NCBI GenBank assembly: GCA_026122225.1
Contig: JANEZZ010002667.1
Coordinates: forward strand, 434,001-498,000
Direction: 5' to 3'
DNA: 64,000 bases
From: Heloderma charlesbogerti
Taxonomy: Eukaryota > Chordata > Lepidosauria > Squamata > Helodermatidae
Of this stretch, positions 23,263-34,955 are shown in pieces. The notes under the pieces were generated by a model. The model saw nothing but the letters and a program-made list of their open reading frames with translations, was not told the origin of the DNA and ran no database searches. The position numbers and the translations under genes were made by a program. The first letter of the stretch is position 1. Every line of letters begins with the position of its first letter.

Positions 23263-23589
23263 TGCTAAAACTTGGTCTTTTCATTACTGCAAGCTAAAGA
23301 TTTTAAAATGTGCTTTAAAAATGCTAGGATCCTCAGGGGTTTGACTGGATGCAACGGATATTGTGCTGGAAGCCAACTTCTGTGATTTCACAGTGTGGTT
23401 GAGGCTCTGCAGTAAACTGATGCCTGTGCTTGTAGCTGAGCCAGCAGAAATCTTTTTTCCAGGTAAGAGCTACGTTTTATCAGCAGCAAATACCCGATAC
23501 CCCATGTGAGGCAGAATATTAATAAGATACTCGGTATTGTAATAAGATACCCAGTATTCTTTCTGTGAAAACTTAATGGATCAGTACAA

Positions 23590-26500
23590 CCAGAGATATG
23601 TCAGTATACCATTGGAAGATGGGACTCCCAGGTTGGAAGATGGTCAAAATGCTACTGGGGAGTAACAGAGGATAAGTTCAACTAGCCCCAGATGTGATGA
23701 CGCAGCTAGCTCAAAGCCGAAAGGATGGCTAGCGGCTGACGGTGCTGGTGGTGAACAATGAATCCGATGTTCTAAAGATCAACACACCATAGGAACCTGG
23801 AATGTAAGATCTAGGAGCCAGGGCAAATTGGAGGTGGTTATTGGGAGATGTCAAGATTAAATATAGACATTTTGGGTGTCCGTGAACTGGAATGGACTGG
23901 AATGGGCCACTTCACATCAGATGACCACCAGATCTACTACTGTGGACAAGAGGACCCTAGAGGAAATGGAGTAGCCTTCATAATTATAATAAAGTGGCTA
24001 AAGCAGTGCTTGGATACAACCCAAAAAATGATAGAATGATCTCTATTCGAATTCAGGGTAAGCCATTTAACATCACAGTGACCCAAATATATGCCCCAAC
24101 CACAGATGCTGAAGAAGCAGAAGTAGATCAGTTCTATGAGGATCTGCAGCACCTACTGGATAATACCCCCAAAAGAGACGTTATTTTCATTACAGGAGAC
24201 TGGAATGCTAAGGTGGGTAGGCAAACGACAACTGGGATTACAGGCAAGCATGGTCTGGGAGAACAAAATGAAGCGGGACATAGGCTGATAGAATTTTGCC
24301 ACAACAACTCACTGTGCATAACAAACACTCTCTTCCAACAACCTAAAATATGACTTTATACATGGACTTCACCAGATGGTCGACACCGAAATCAGGTTGA
24401 CTACATCCTTTGTAGCCAAAGGTGGCAGACATCTATACAGTCAGTAAAAACAAGACCTGGAGCTGACTGTAGTTCAGATTGCGAACTTCTTATTGCACAA
24501 TTTAGAATCAGATTAAAGAGAATAGGGAAGACCCACAGATCAGTTAGATATGAGCTCACTAATATTCCTCATGAATATGCAGTGGAGGTGAAGAATAGAT
24601 TTAAGGGACTAGATTTAGTAGATAGGGTCCCGGAAGAACTATGGACAGAAGTTGGCAACATTGTTCAGGAGGCGGCAACAAAAAAAGTCCCTATGAAAAA
24701 GAAAACCAAGAAGGCAAGATGGCTGTCTGCTGAGACACTGGAAGTAGCCAATGGAAGAAAGAAGGAAAGCAAAAGGCAACAGTGATAAGGGAAGATATGC
24801 CCAATTAAATGCAAAATTCCAGCGGTTATCCAGAAGACATAAGGAATTCTTTTTAAACAAGCAATGCGTGGAAGTGGAAGAAGATAATAGAATAGGAAGG
24901 ACAAGAGACCTCTTCCAGAAAATTAGAAACGTCGGAGGTAAATTCCAGGCAAAAATGGGTATGATCAAAAACAAAGATGAGAAGGACCTAACAGAAGCAG
25001 AAGAGATCAAGAAAAGGTGGCAAGAATATACGGAAGATCTGTATAGGAAGGATAATAATATCAGGGATAGATTTGACGGTGTGGTCAGTGAGTTAGAGCC
25101 AGATATCCTGAAGAGTGAGTTTGAATGGGCCTTAAGAAGCATTGCTAATAACAAGGCAGCAGGAGACGATGGTATCCCAGCTGAACTGTTTAAAATCTTG
25201 CAAGATGATGCTGTCAAGGTGATGCATGCCTATGCCAGCAGATTTGGAAAATACAAGAATGGCCAACAGATTGGAAAAAAACAACTGATAAACCCATACC
25301 AAAAAAGGGAAACACTAAAGAATGTTCAAACTATCCAACAGTGGCACTTATTTCACATGCCAGTAAGGTAATGCTCAAGATCTTGCAAGGTAGACTCCAG
25401 CAATTCATGGAACGAGAATTGCCAGCTGTACGAACTGGGTTTAGAAAAGGCAGAGGAACTAGAGACCAAATTGCCACTATCCGCTGGATAATGGAGAAAG
25501 CCAGGGAGTTTCAGAAAAACATCTATTTCTGTTTTATTGACTATTCTAAAGCCTTGGACTGTGTGGATCATCACAAATTGTGGCAAGTTCTTGGTGGTAT
25601 GGGGATACCAAGTCATCTTGTCTGCCTCCTCAGGAATCTGTATAACAACCAAGTAGCAACAGTAAGAACTGACCAGGGAACAACGGACTGGTTTAAGATT
25701 GGGAAAGGAGTACAGCAGGGTTGTATACTCTCACCTTACCTATTCAACCTGTACGCAGAACACACCATGCGATGTGCTAGGCTTGATGAATCCAAGGGTA
25801 GAGTTAAAATCACTGGAAGAAACATGAACAATCTCCGATATGCAGATGATACCACTTTGATGGCTGAAACTGAGGAGGAGCTGAGGAACCTCATGACGAA
25901 GGTGAAAGAAGAAAGTGCGAAAGCTGGTTTGCAGTTCAACCTCAAAAAAACCAAGATTATGGCAACCAGCTTGATTGATAACTGGCAAATAGAGGGAGAA
26001 AACGTGGAGGCAGTGACAGACTTTGTCTTTCTAGGCGCAAAGATTACTTCAGACGCTGACTGCAGCCAGGAAATCAGAAGATGGTTACTTCTTGGGAGGA
26101 GAGCAATGACCAATCTTGATAAAATAGTGAAGAGCAGAGACCTCACACTGACAACAAAGGTCCGCATAGTTAAATAAATGGTATTCTCCTTAGTAACCTA
26201 TGGCTGTGAGAGCTGGACCCTACGGAAGGCTGAGCGAAGGAAGAGAGATGCTTTTGAACTGTGGTGTTGGAGGGAAATTCTGAGAGTGCCTTGGACTGCA
26301 AGAAGATCAAATCAGTCCATACTCCAGGAAATAAAGCCAGACTGCTCACTTGAGGGAATGATATTAAAGGCAAAACTGAAGTACTTTGGCCACATCATGA
26401 GAAGACAGGATACCCTGGAGAAGATGCTGATGCTAGGGAAAATGGAAGGCAAAAGGAAGAGGGGCCAACCAAGGGCAAGATGGATGGATGATATTCTGGA

Positions 26501-26620
26501 GGTGACAGACTCAACCTTGGGGGAGCTGGGGGTGGTGACAGCCAACAGGAAGCTCTGGCGTGGGCTGGTCGATGAAGTCATGAAGAGTCAGAGGCGACTG
26601 AATGAATAAACAACAACAAC
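23590..26620 (+). mobile_element. BovB (RTE-clade) LINE, nearly full length, inactivated
   Basis: The element runs from about 23590 to a (CAA)n tail at 26611-26620. The endonuclease part reads RELEWTGMGHF and then ITGDWNAKVG. The SDH motif reads SDCELL, so the catalytic His is lost. The reverse transcriptase contains GRGTRDQIATIRWIMEKA, FIDYSKALDCVDH, GCILSPYLFNLYAE and YADDTTLM (YADD at 25839-25850). The C-terminus carries YGCESWT and FELWCWREILRVPWTARR. Frame changes occur near 23990, 24770 and 25230, with stops at 24351 and 26175. BovB is known for horizontal transfer among squamates, ruminants and ticks. The start is approximate. Confidence 0.92.
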
Positions 26621-26666
26621 TCTGATTGAAGAGGGTTTTTATATTTTCACCAAGCGTAGACAGGGC

Positions 26667-27172
26667 TGTATTGCTCCTGCAGTAGGCTTGGAACTCATAA
26701 TTTAGAGGTGCCAAGACAGTGATAAATCAGATCCAGGTTTACTTACAAGGAGATACTTTATTGAGTACAATCAGCACACAGGCGTACCCCATGGTTGGAT
26801 CAGACAGCTTCTCTGAACCCAGAGCCATGGGGTACAATGGGTTTTATACCATACAGGTCAGCAGTGAGGCAGCATGACAACAGCAAGTGTTAATTAGCAT
26901 TTGTCTACCACTTTCTCAGCATAGGCTCTTTCCCAGCTCAGACACCTGCAGCTTGGCATAAACATAGCCTCACTACCCAGGCACATACCCTGATACGATA
27001 CTAGCCTTTGTTAGCATGGAATGTGCTGAGGCTGCTCTCTGTCGACCTTTGACTCATCCTGGTAAATCAAGAGGCCTGTTAGGGAAAACAGCAACCGAAG
27101 TCAGAGAATGTTATGGATCATCTAAGCCCCTCTAAAACTACTAATAGCTTGGTTCAGGCCTGGGGCCTTACA
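26667..27172 (-). repeat. 3' LTR, complete (506 bp)
   Basis: Read on the minus strand it starts TGTAAGGCCCCAGGCCTG, has a TATAAAA box (26842-26848) about 85 bases before an AATAAA signal (26757-26762), and ends ...GCAATACA. These define a plausible U3-R-U5 layout. Part of it (26923-27172) is repeated at 31794-32056. Confidence 0.85.
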
Positions 27173-28214
27173 TTCCCCCCCCCCCCCGATGATCAAAGGA
27201 TGATTGAATCTTCATGTCACAATCTCTTCTTACCCAGATGGCTGGATCTTCTTTGCCCTGTCGTTTGATCACCAGGAGATTGCTATCTACCTTACTGTAT
27301 ACTTTAAAATGCAACATGAGCAAGCACACAAAGCTATAAAACTACTACTAACAATCAAAATTATTGCAACCATTTGCTCCCCCCCACAATTCCTTGAAAC
27401 CAGTCTGAAATCGGGTCGAAGAAGGACTCCCTTTCTAGGTGATGTATCTTTTCACTTTGCACATGCAGAGCCCTGACGCTGTGATTTATCACACTTTTCT
27501 TGTCAGGAATATACAGGCAGCATCCCTGCTGCAGCATGGCACAAACACTGCCCTGGGCCGCTGTCTGAGGCCAGGTGGTTTTGCAAAACAACAGTTCTCA
27601 TGCTTGTCATCTCTATTGCAATGGTTTCTAGTGCCTCAGCAGTGGTATTCAATGCCATGTCCATTGCTCTTCCAAAAATGTTCACTTTGTACATTATTGT
27701 GGCTACTCCACCCCCAGGTAGTAAGCTCCAGGCATAATCAGCTGAACTGAAGATGTCTTGTTGCCATCTCACCTTCTAAACCCTGTAATTACCTACTGCA
27801 GGGCTCTTCAAGGTATTCACAAACCTATAGGGACCCTACAGGAGTCCCAGGAAGCATCTTCCAATCCACCCTGGGGGCAACCATGGCCACACTTTTTCTC
27901 CACAGATCCAATAACTACAAACCATTGGGAACCACACTCAGTATCATTTGGAGTTGTATCAGACAGTAAAGACATTTGCAGGTATTACATAGTATTTAAG
28001 AAATCATAAAATGCACACAACAAACTTTCACTGAAAACTAACACCATAAGTGGGAAACACTTCTTGCATGGTGAGGCATGATGGAGCAGATCTAGCAATC
28101 ATACTGCTCCTCAGAGTTGCATGGTCAGGGCCCATCAAGATCAAGGGAAGGGCATACTCACACATGCAAAGAGTTCTAGGCCACCACTCTTGCATTGGCA
28201 ACTCTACGCTGCAT

Positions 28215-28798
28215 TAGGGATGTCAGAGAATTCTGCCATGGATCTCAGTGAGGCCGAATGCCAGTGCATTTGGCCCCCCGAAATCTGTGGCGGAACGAAG
28301 CCCCCCGCCCCACCACCCCGCGAAAGGCACGCAAAACAGAGCACTTACTTGGAATTCGCTTCCCCATTTAGGCTGTGATAGGCTACGCAAATACTTACAT
28401 AGCTTATCATGGCTAACGCAGGGACGCCATTTGCGTCCTGCAGAGGCCGTGATAGGCTACGTAAATATTTATGTAGCCTATCATGGCAAAAAAAGGGAAC
28501 GCAAATGGTGGCTGCTGTAGCCGCCATTTGCGTTCCTGTTTTTTTCGCCGTGATAGGCTACAGAAATATTTACATAGCCTATCATGGCGAAAGACAGGGG
28601 CGCAAATGGCGGCCACCGTAGCTGCCGCCATTTGTGCCCGCAGGCTCCACATGCCTGCGAATGCACCTGGCCGGCGGCTCCGCGGAGTTGCTGTGGAGTG
28701 GAGCTTGCCAGGTTAGGATTTTGGGGGGAGGTGCGGAGCGCCTCCCCCACACCATGAATCACCCCTGCGAAAAGGTAAGTGACTTTTGTACATCCCTA
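28215..28798. mobile_element. hAT-like 584-bp element nested in the LTR element
   Basis: The ends are TAGGGATGT and ACATCCCTA, perfect inverted repeats. The flanks cgctgcat (28207-28214) and tgctgcat (28799-28806) form an 8-bp duplication with one mismatch. There is no transposase. The interior is GC- and CpG-rich at the edges and carries three tandem palindromes (28375-28587). Confidence 0.88.
28375..28652. repeat. Three tandem palindromes alternating with GC-rich inverted repeats
   Basis: Palindromes of 37-39 bases start at 28375, 28449 and 28550. Each reads like gtgataggctac, then an AT-rich centre (aaatattta), then gtagcctatcatgg. Between and after them lie other inverted pairs built on cgcaaatggcggc and gccgccatttgcg. 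The result is a chain of at least five potential cruciforms in 280 bases. Confidence 0.85.
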
Positions 28799-30821
28799 TG
28801 CTGCATGAGGTCTGGCAAAGGGAAGTCCAAGAATCGTAGATCAAACTCAGCCTGTTGTAATCTGAGCTGACTACAAACACACAGACACACAATCCACAGC
28901 AACGACAGTTCAAGGCTATGAAAAGCCTTACAGTACTTTTCATGGCAAGTCTTTAACAATCCAGTCCATGTGCAGAGTGCCTCTTAAAAGCCCAGACAAT
29001 GATGGATCCAAACAGAGGAGGCTTTGGGCAGTGAAAATGAGATGTTAAAAAGGGGAAGGTGTACTGTACACCCCCTTCAGATCCCCTTGACAGACAAGGG
29101 CCTTTAGCCTTTCAGCAAGGCTTCTGTCTAAACAGAGTGGCACCGCTCAGCTCTCTAGCAGTGACGCTTCAACCTGGGTGACTCTTCTGCAAATCTCACT
29201 CTGCCTCTGTCAGGTTCTCATAGACATCTTCCAGCCTCCCTACCTACCAAGGCTAGACCAGCGGCGGACAGGGAGTTGGGTGACTCCCCCTGGCTTCGCT
29301 CTGAGAACACTGACAAAGATAGGCTCACACAGACTCTGACATTCTAAAAACTGAATAGGCTCAAGCCTTTCTATACTATTTCTAATCAAATCTTGGCCAT
29401 AACTTACAAGGCCTACTGCCTTGCTGAAGCTGGGCCTTTACATTATTTTTGCTGTCATAACACTTCTTCACTCTAAAAATTTACACCCCTCCCCCCACAC
29501 TGTCCCAGCTTGGTTGCTTGGAGATTGGTGAGGGGAAGCGACTGTCTAACTAGGGAGCTTGCAAAAACATTGCCAGTGCTTCTGAGCTTTCAATAGGTCT
29601 ACTTGGAAATCTAAATCTAAGCTATTTCAAACACATTAAAAACAACAAAACCATTTCTTTTGCCAGGAGAAAAGGAGAGATAATCGGCTATGATCCCCTT
29701 CCCTTCTGCAAAAGTAAACTTACAGTTACAGGGCAGTTTTGAACTGCACGGCTCTTAACAGCAAGGGAACAACAATTGTACTTTATAAATGCTTCTCAAA
29801 TGAGGACTAAGGAAACTGAGGCTTGAGTGAGGGGAAAAACTCTTGGGGTTATCAATCGCTAGACAGGCTAGCCAGGGATTCACAACATGACACACACACC
29901 CTTCTTTTCCCTCAACTTGGCCCACAGAAACAAAGTGCCGAAACTCAGGACACTGCAGGGAAATGGGGGTCACCTTATACTTGCAGTCTTTATGCAGCCA
30001 TCATTCTTCTTTGGGAGGCGGTGGGGTGATTTGCAGGACTTCAAAGTAAAGCTTCACAGTTGGTTTGTATTTGTAAATCCCAAGTTCGAAACAAGACACG
30101 ATAAGATACAGGGCAACCAAATCCTTGCTTTGTCAAGGGCGGCAAATAACTCAGGTCAGCTTTTTTCCGCTGGGGTCTCAAACAGGAAAACAGTCTTAGT
30201 TTGCAGTTGTAACATCACTTACAGTGTCAGCCAGCCAGCTATGCAGGTTTCGGTGTTTTTGGAGACAGCTACTACGATATCTTATTTTCCTCTCAATCAG
30301 GCTGGGTCTCCCAGCTTACACAGTTTGTTTGCAGCTTGCAGGAGCATGGTAGTAGTGTGTTTTTTTTGGCTTGGCCAGGAACATGCTGTCTGGTTTTTCG
30401 ATCTCTTCAGCACACATGCTCAGGCAGTCCAACACTGGACACCTAAATCAGTGAGATTTCTTTATTGCAGGGAATCCCTTGGCAAAAGCTTAATGGTTAC
30501 ACTCTTCAGAAATCATATAGCTGATGGTCAGTAGCTACAGACTCTATGAAATTCTAAAACAGTTCAAAGCTAAACACTGTTACCTTGACAGAGATCTTCA
30601 ACGTGGTCTCTCTGCTTCATTTTGCCTTGGGACCATTCTCTGGCACACTTTCCACTCTAAGAGGGGTCTAGCCCATGCTCTGGGGGCTGCTGATCCGTCA
30701 CCTTCACTCCATTCCATGTCTTCATCTTCTGGGTCTTCATCTTCAGTTTCCACTTAGGGATTTCATCCTAATCAGGCGAGGTGATGATGTTGCACACCTC
30801 GGAACGCTGTGGGCAATTCTT

Positions 30822-31844
30822 TTAAGCTCGGCATATCAGCCTAATGGCTAATTCTTCAACCTCACGCTCCCACGCCTCATTGGAGGCCAGGCTGTCTTGC
30901 AACGTTTCTCTAATTAACAGCCTTAAATCTTGCTCTTTTCTCAGCTTGTCCTTGAGCTTTTCTGCTCTCTCTCTCCATTCTGACTCCTTCTGCCCGACAG
31001 TTTGCATTGCTGTCGGCACAAGCTATGCCAGAGTTCCTGCACCCTGCACCTCCTTAGCTCTGCATCTCCACTTTTCCAGCTGCAGAGATTTCAACGCAGT
31101 TTCCAGAGCCACTGGCGTGCAGTCCTGCTTGGCCCCTGGGCATGCTCCTGGTCTGCTCAGGACCGGCGATGGCTTTGCGGCTGGATCCCACAGCCCTTCC
31201 TGTGGCCAGCCTGGGAGTTGGTTTAACATGCCGACACCCACATTTGCGGCTGGACCCCATAGCTCCAACTGTGGACAGTATGGGAGTCGGTTTAACATGC
31301 TGACTACCGCATCCTCCTTCCCTTTGAATCTGAACATAGCAGTATTCTTGGCACCCTGCTTGCTGTGCCACTTGTATTGCCCTCTCCCTAAGAGAGTTGC
31401 CTACTCGGGGGTTCTAACCTTTGGGATCAGTTGATCTCCATTTGGAGAGGAACACGGGAAACCGCTGTACTTATGAGCTAGGAGGAGAGAGTCCACCCCT
31501 TTCCTGTGGGGCATTGGGGCACTGCTGTAGCCGTCGGCCAAGCAGGCTGAGCGCTGCCTCTCAGCACCTGCCATCTCGCACTTGAGGGTGCGCTGGCGCC
31601 TAGCATCCAGAAACTGCTGTTGCTCTGCCCTCTCCCTGCCAGGGTCACTATCACTCTCAGGAATGTGTACTGGGAGGGGCTCTCCCCCTGGCTGCTCCTC
31701 TGAAACGCACGTGGGTTCCTCTCCCGTGGTTTCTAACTCTTCCTCAGAATCAGAACTGCTTTGGGGCTCTCTGGGCTCCGATCCAACCCTGACAGGCTCT
31801 TTCCCAGCACAGACACCTGCAGCTTGGCATAAACATAGCCTCAC
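30822..31844 (-). pseudogene. Gag-like or leader-region remnants of the LTR element
   Basis: Three minus-strand open pieces follow one another in different frames. Piece 31401-31844 is acidic and Ser/Glu-rich, then Arg-rich (SSDSEEELETTGEEP, then LDARRQRTL). Piece 31023-31337 is Pro/Gly-rich. Piece 30822-31019 is highly charged and probably coiled-coil (WRERAEKLKDKLRKEQDLR). The order and placement next to the 5' LTR suggest a decayed gag or pre-gag region. I recognise no capsid or zinc-knuckle motif, so the identity is an inference. Confidence 0.4.
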
Positions 31845-32056
31845 TTCCCAGGGACATACTAGGCCCTGATAAGATACTAGCCTTTGTTAGCATGGAATGT
31901 GCTGAGGCTGCTCTCTATCGACCTTTGACTCATCCTGGTAAATCAAGAGGCCTGTTAGGGAAAACAGCAGCCAACTGACCAAAGTCAGAGAGCATTATGG
32001 ATCATCTAAGCCCCTCTAAAACTACTAATAGCTTGGTTCAGGTCTGGGGCCTTACA
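31794..32056 (-). repeat. 5' LTR, truncated to its U3 half (263 bp)
   Basis: Matches 26923-27172 of the other LTR with small indels. The similarity stops abruptly at aggctct (31794). The parts corresponding to 26667-26922, with the TATA box, R, U5 and the following primer-binding site, are absent, and gag-like sequence begins instead. This copy could not have primed normal transcription or reverse transcription. Confidence 0.85.
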
Positions 32057-32136
32057 AGGGCTTAGACAATTGGTTTACAGAACAGTGTTACATTATGGTT
32101 AAGACAAGATTGGGTTATCAGGGTTTTTTGGTAACA

Positions 32137-32252
32137 TTTTGTTATGAATGTTTAGACAGAAAAAACTCCTATAACTCTCAGCATCTCTCTAGCTGGCAAT
32201 GCTGGGAGTTGTAAAACTTTTTTCTTTCTAAACATTTATGGGATTGCACCCT
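32137..32252. mobile_element. Palindromic MITE (GGTGCAATCC family), copy 2
   Basis: Same hairpin as 19819-19942: gtttagacagaaaaaactcc, ataactctcagcatc, then the reverse complement returning to tttctaaacatttatggg and attgcaccctt. The left terminus is eroded. Confidence 0.7.
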
Positions 32253-34559
32253 TAAACCTCTGTTTTGACTCCCTTTAGGCCTTTTCCTAGAGTAAATATA
32301 AAGTTTTAAAATACAGATAATAAATAAATTGTCCACTGTTTTCATTGGAGCTTATTCCCAGGTAAACACGTGTGGGATTTTAGCCTTAGAAGTTGAAGGG
32401 CGGAATGGCTCACAGTCTTTTCAGTGGTTGAACTTCACCTGCTAATGAAAGAAGGCTTCTGGCCTGAGAAAATGAATACAACAAAGAATAGTTGTTAGCT
32501 TGAATCAAACCTGGCAACTAAAATATCTGTGTAAAATCTCTGCCGTTCTGCTTAGAGGTAGCTAACCTTGCTGGAGGGAGAATTGCCTTCAGTAGGGCCA
32601 GGATCTTTGCAAATGTAGTGCTAAGCTCAGTGGAGTAAAACTTGCTTCTTGGGTTCTTACATTACCCCTTTCAAATACATGGAATGTTAAAAGACAGAAA
32701 GAAAAAAGGACAGAAATAAAGGTCAGCCGGTAATAAAATTACGAAAGTTCTGAAATAAGAGTGTCCCATGGCACCCTAAAGGACAATAAAATTATTGTGG
32801 CGGAAGCCTTCTTAGGCATATGACAAAGTGGGCTGTTGCTCATGAATGTTTCTGCCATAATAATGTGCCTTGGGACTCTTCTTTGTTTTTGCTGAAGCAA
32901 ACTAACATTGCTCACTCTCTCTTTGGGATTTAAACTAAAACCTTATTTTTATGGAGAGTGGCGGATCTTTAAGTGAAGGGTGTGAGTCTTGGAATGCAAT
33001 GGGAGTTCTATCAGCTTAGATATGTAATCAGTATGCCAACAGTCAACTTGGTAGCAAATTGGATCACACAGCAGTGTAATTTATAAACCTTTTCATATAG
33101 GAGCCAATATAGGAGTGATTTAGTGTGAAGAGAAAGCAGTTTGAGGTCGTTTGTGACACATGATGTTGTCGCTGATCTGCAGCCAACCAGCAGCTTCCCT
33201 CTTGAAAAGCTTCATTTTTGGAAAGTCCTTTTACTCTGTTGTTTTTCTTAAATTCAGCTCTGGAGAGGTTCCTCAGCAATGTGCTGCATCCTCCCACATT
33301 AAATCCTCGGCGTGACTCTGTGACCTGGCTATGACCTGCCAGTGATGTGGTCAAGGGGTAGGCCCCCCCATTCCCTCTTTTTCCCCATTTGCAATAGGGC
33401 TGCTTTTCCCATTCATAATATCAGTAGCCCAGTTTCATCCACAGTAATGGAGTAGCCAGTTTATATGTAGTGCACAATAAAGAATACACAGAGCAGAAGG
33501 AAAAAGGGCAGCCAGCCACTATTTCGCAGTGGTGATAACACCTGCAACTTCACAGTTGTACGATATACTTACAACTAAGGAATACATAGAGGGGAAGGAG
33601 AAAGGTCAGCCAGTACAGCAAGGGAGCATGGGCAGGGCTGGGAATAAGCCTCCCCAATCATGGAATCATGCTGGGTTGCCCCTGCAGATTAATGCAGCAG
33701 TTTGCTTTTTCCATTCACAAATAGCAGATGACCATTCATTCATGTTTCCCCTTCAGAATAGTCCTCTGTGTGTGTGATTTTCCTGCATGTTTGTCGGGAG
33801 GATGAGGAGGCTTAGTTCCAGTTGGGGAAGTGGAGGCAGCAGGAGCAGTAGCCATCATTGCTGACTCTAGAGCGCTAGCAGAAGGAGGCAGTTCCAGCCC
33901 TGTCTGCCCACCTGTCAGTCTGTCCCTGGGCTTCAATACTGCTGGTTCACAGTCGGTGGATGCGAGGGGGAGAGGTGTAGGGTAAACTATCCGCCATTAC
34001 TCATTTCTTCAGTTAAACTTCCCTGAGTGGAGAGGGGCGGGGAGCAAGCCTCTCTCATTGGCTAAGCAGCATCTATGGGTTGATGATATTCACTTCTACT
34101 AGCGGGACTCCACCCATTCAACTGCAAAGTAAGGGGGATTAAAGTGCAGTTTGACCTGTGAACAGCAGATTTTAAGGTTGTGTTTACTCCACATTATTTG
34201 CTTCATGTGCTCCTGACAGACCAAAGCCGATTTCATGAAAATCCGCATTAAACGTGAAAGTGATTCACATTCATTGCCACGTAGATTGGCCTAGGTCTTG
34301 CTGTCATGTAAATGTATTAGTTGCATTTTTGGTTTTGTTACTGAGATACTTGAATGATACTCCGTTATTCCACTAACAGTGCTGTATGTCCACTTAGATG
34401 TTAATCTCTTTTGAGTGCAGTGCAGCCTACTCGTATGTATAGGATTGTGGTCTTTTCACATTTCATCAGCTAATGTAAACAACAAATATAAAGTTGATCT
34501 GTGGCTAGGCCTCTATGTATTTCTTACTGTTATTGGCTGTGGTTGTTGCTTGTTTGTTT
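32253..34559. other. Intronic sequence, largely unassigned
   Basis: No gene is recognised. A loose direct repeat of about 100 bases is visible at 33475-33535 and 33570-33630 (gcagaaggaaaaagggcagc and gggaaggagaaaggtcagc). The rest holds no feature I can support. Confidence 0.35.
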
Positions 34560-34955
34560 ATTTATTTATTACATTTCTATACTGCCCAATAGAACAGCTC
34601 TCTGCTCACATCAGTTAAAACCATAACATCCAACATGATACAATATAAAAGTTTAAAACTACATTATAAAAGTAAAAGTAAAAACCAAAATAAAACAGCA
34701 GCAATGCAAAGATTTAAAATACAGATTTAAAACAAGAGAACTGAAAGACTAAAAATCCTGGGAAAATAAGAAGGTCTTCACCTGGTGCTGAAAGAGCACA
34801 ATGTAGGTGCCAGGTGATCCTCTTTGGGAAGCTAATTCCACAACAGGGTACCACAACAGAAAAGGCCCTCTTCTTAGTAGTCAGCCACCTCACTTACTTT
34901 GGTGGGGGCTCCCGGAGAAGGACCGCTTTATTGTCCCACCCTCTAGCCAGACTAT
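34560..34955 (-). mobile_element. L2-like LINE 3' end (minus strand)
   Basis: Begins on the + strand with tttatttatttattacattt and ctgcccaatagaacagctct, then an A-rich stretch, then aaggccctcttcttagtagt. This is the reverse complement of the C-terminal coding end and 3' UTR of L2-like LINEs, and it parallels 7690-8230 and 43990-44215. No intact frame remains. Confidence 0.55.

Larger units (their letters stand above)
26667..32056 (-). mobile_element. Degenerate LTR retrotransposon (minus strand)
   Basis: Two copies of one LTR bound the element. On the + strand it starts TG (26667) and ends CA (32056), flanked by agggc on both sides (26662-26666 and 32057-32061), a 5-bp duplication typical of Ty3/gypsy-like or endogenous-retrovirus-like insertions. 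A polypurine tract (G13 then AA on the minus strand, 27173-27187) abuts the 3' LTR. I see no protease, reverse transcriptase or integrase, only gag-like remnants at 30822-31844, so it appears non-autonomous. The primer-binding site is missing along with half the 5' LTR. A hAT-like element is nested at 28215-28798. Lineage cannot be settled without pol. Confidence 0.85.

Noticed and set aside
28375..28587. CRISPR-like array of palindromic repeats
   Set aside because: There are only three units, the intervening sequences are themselves related inverted repeats, the host is a vertebrate, and the whole lies inside a hAT-like element with its own target duplication.
29887..31434. Plus-strand frames of 215 and 196 codons
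   Set aside because: They run antisense through the minus-strand LTR element, show no family features, and shadow the gag-like remnants in part.
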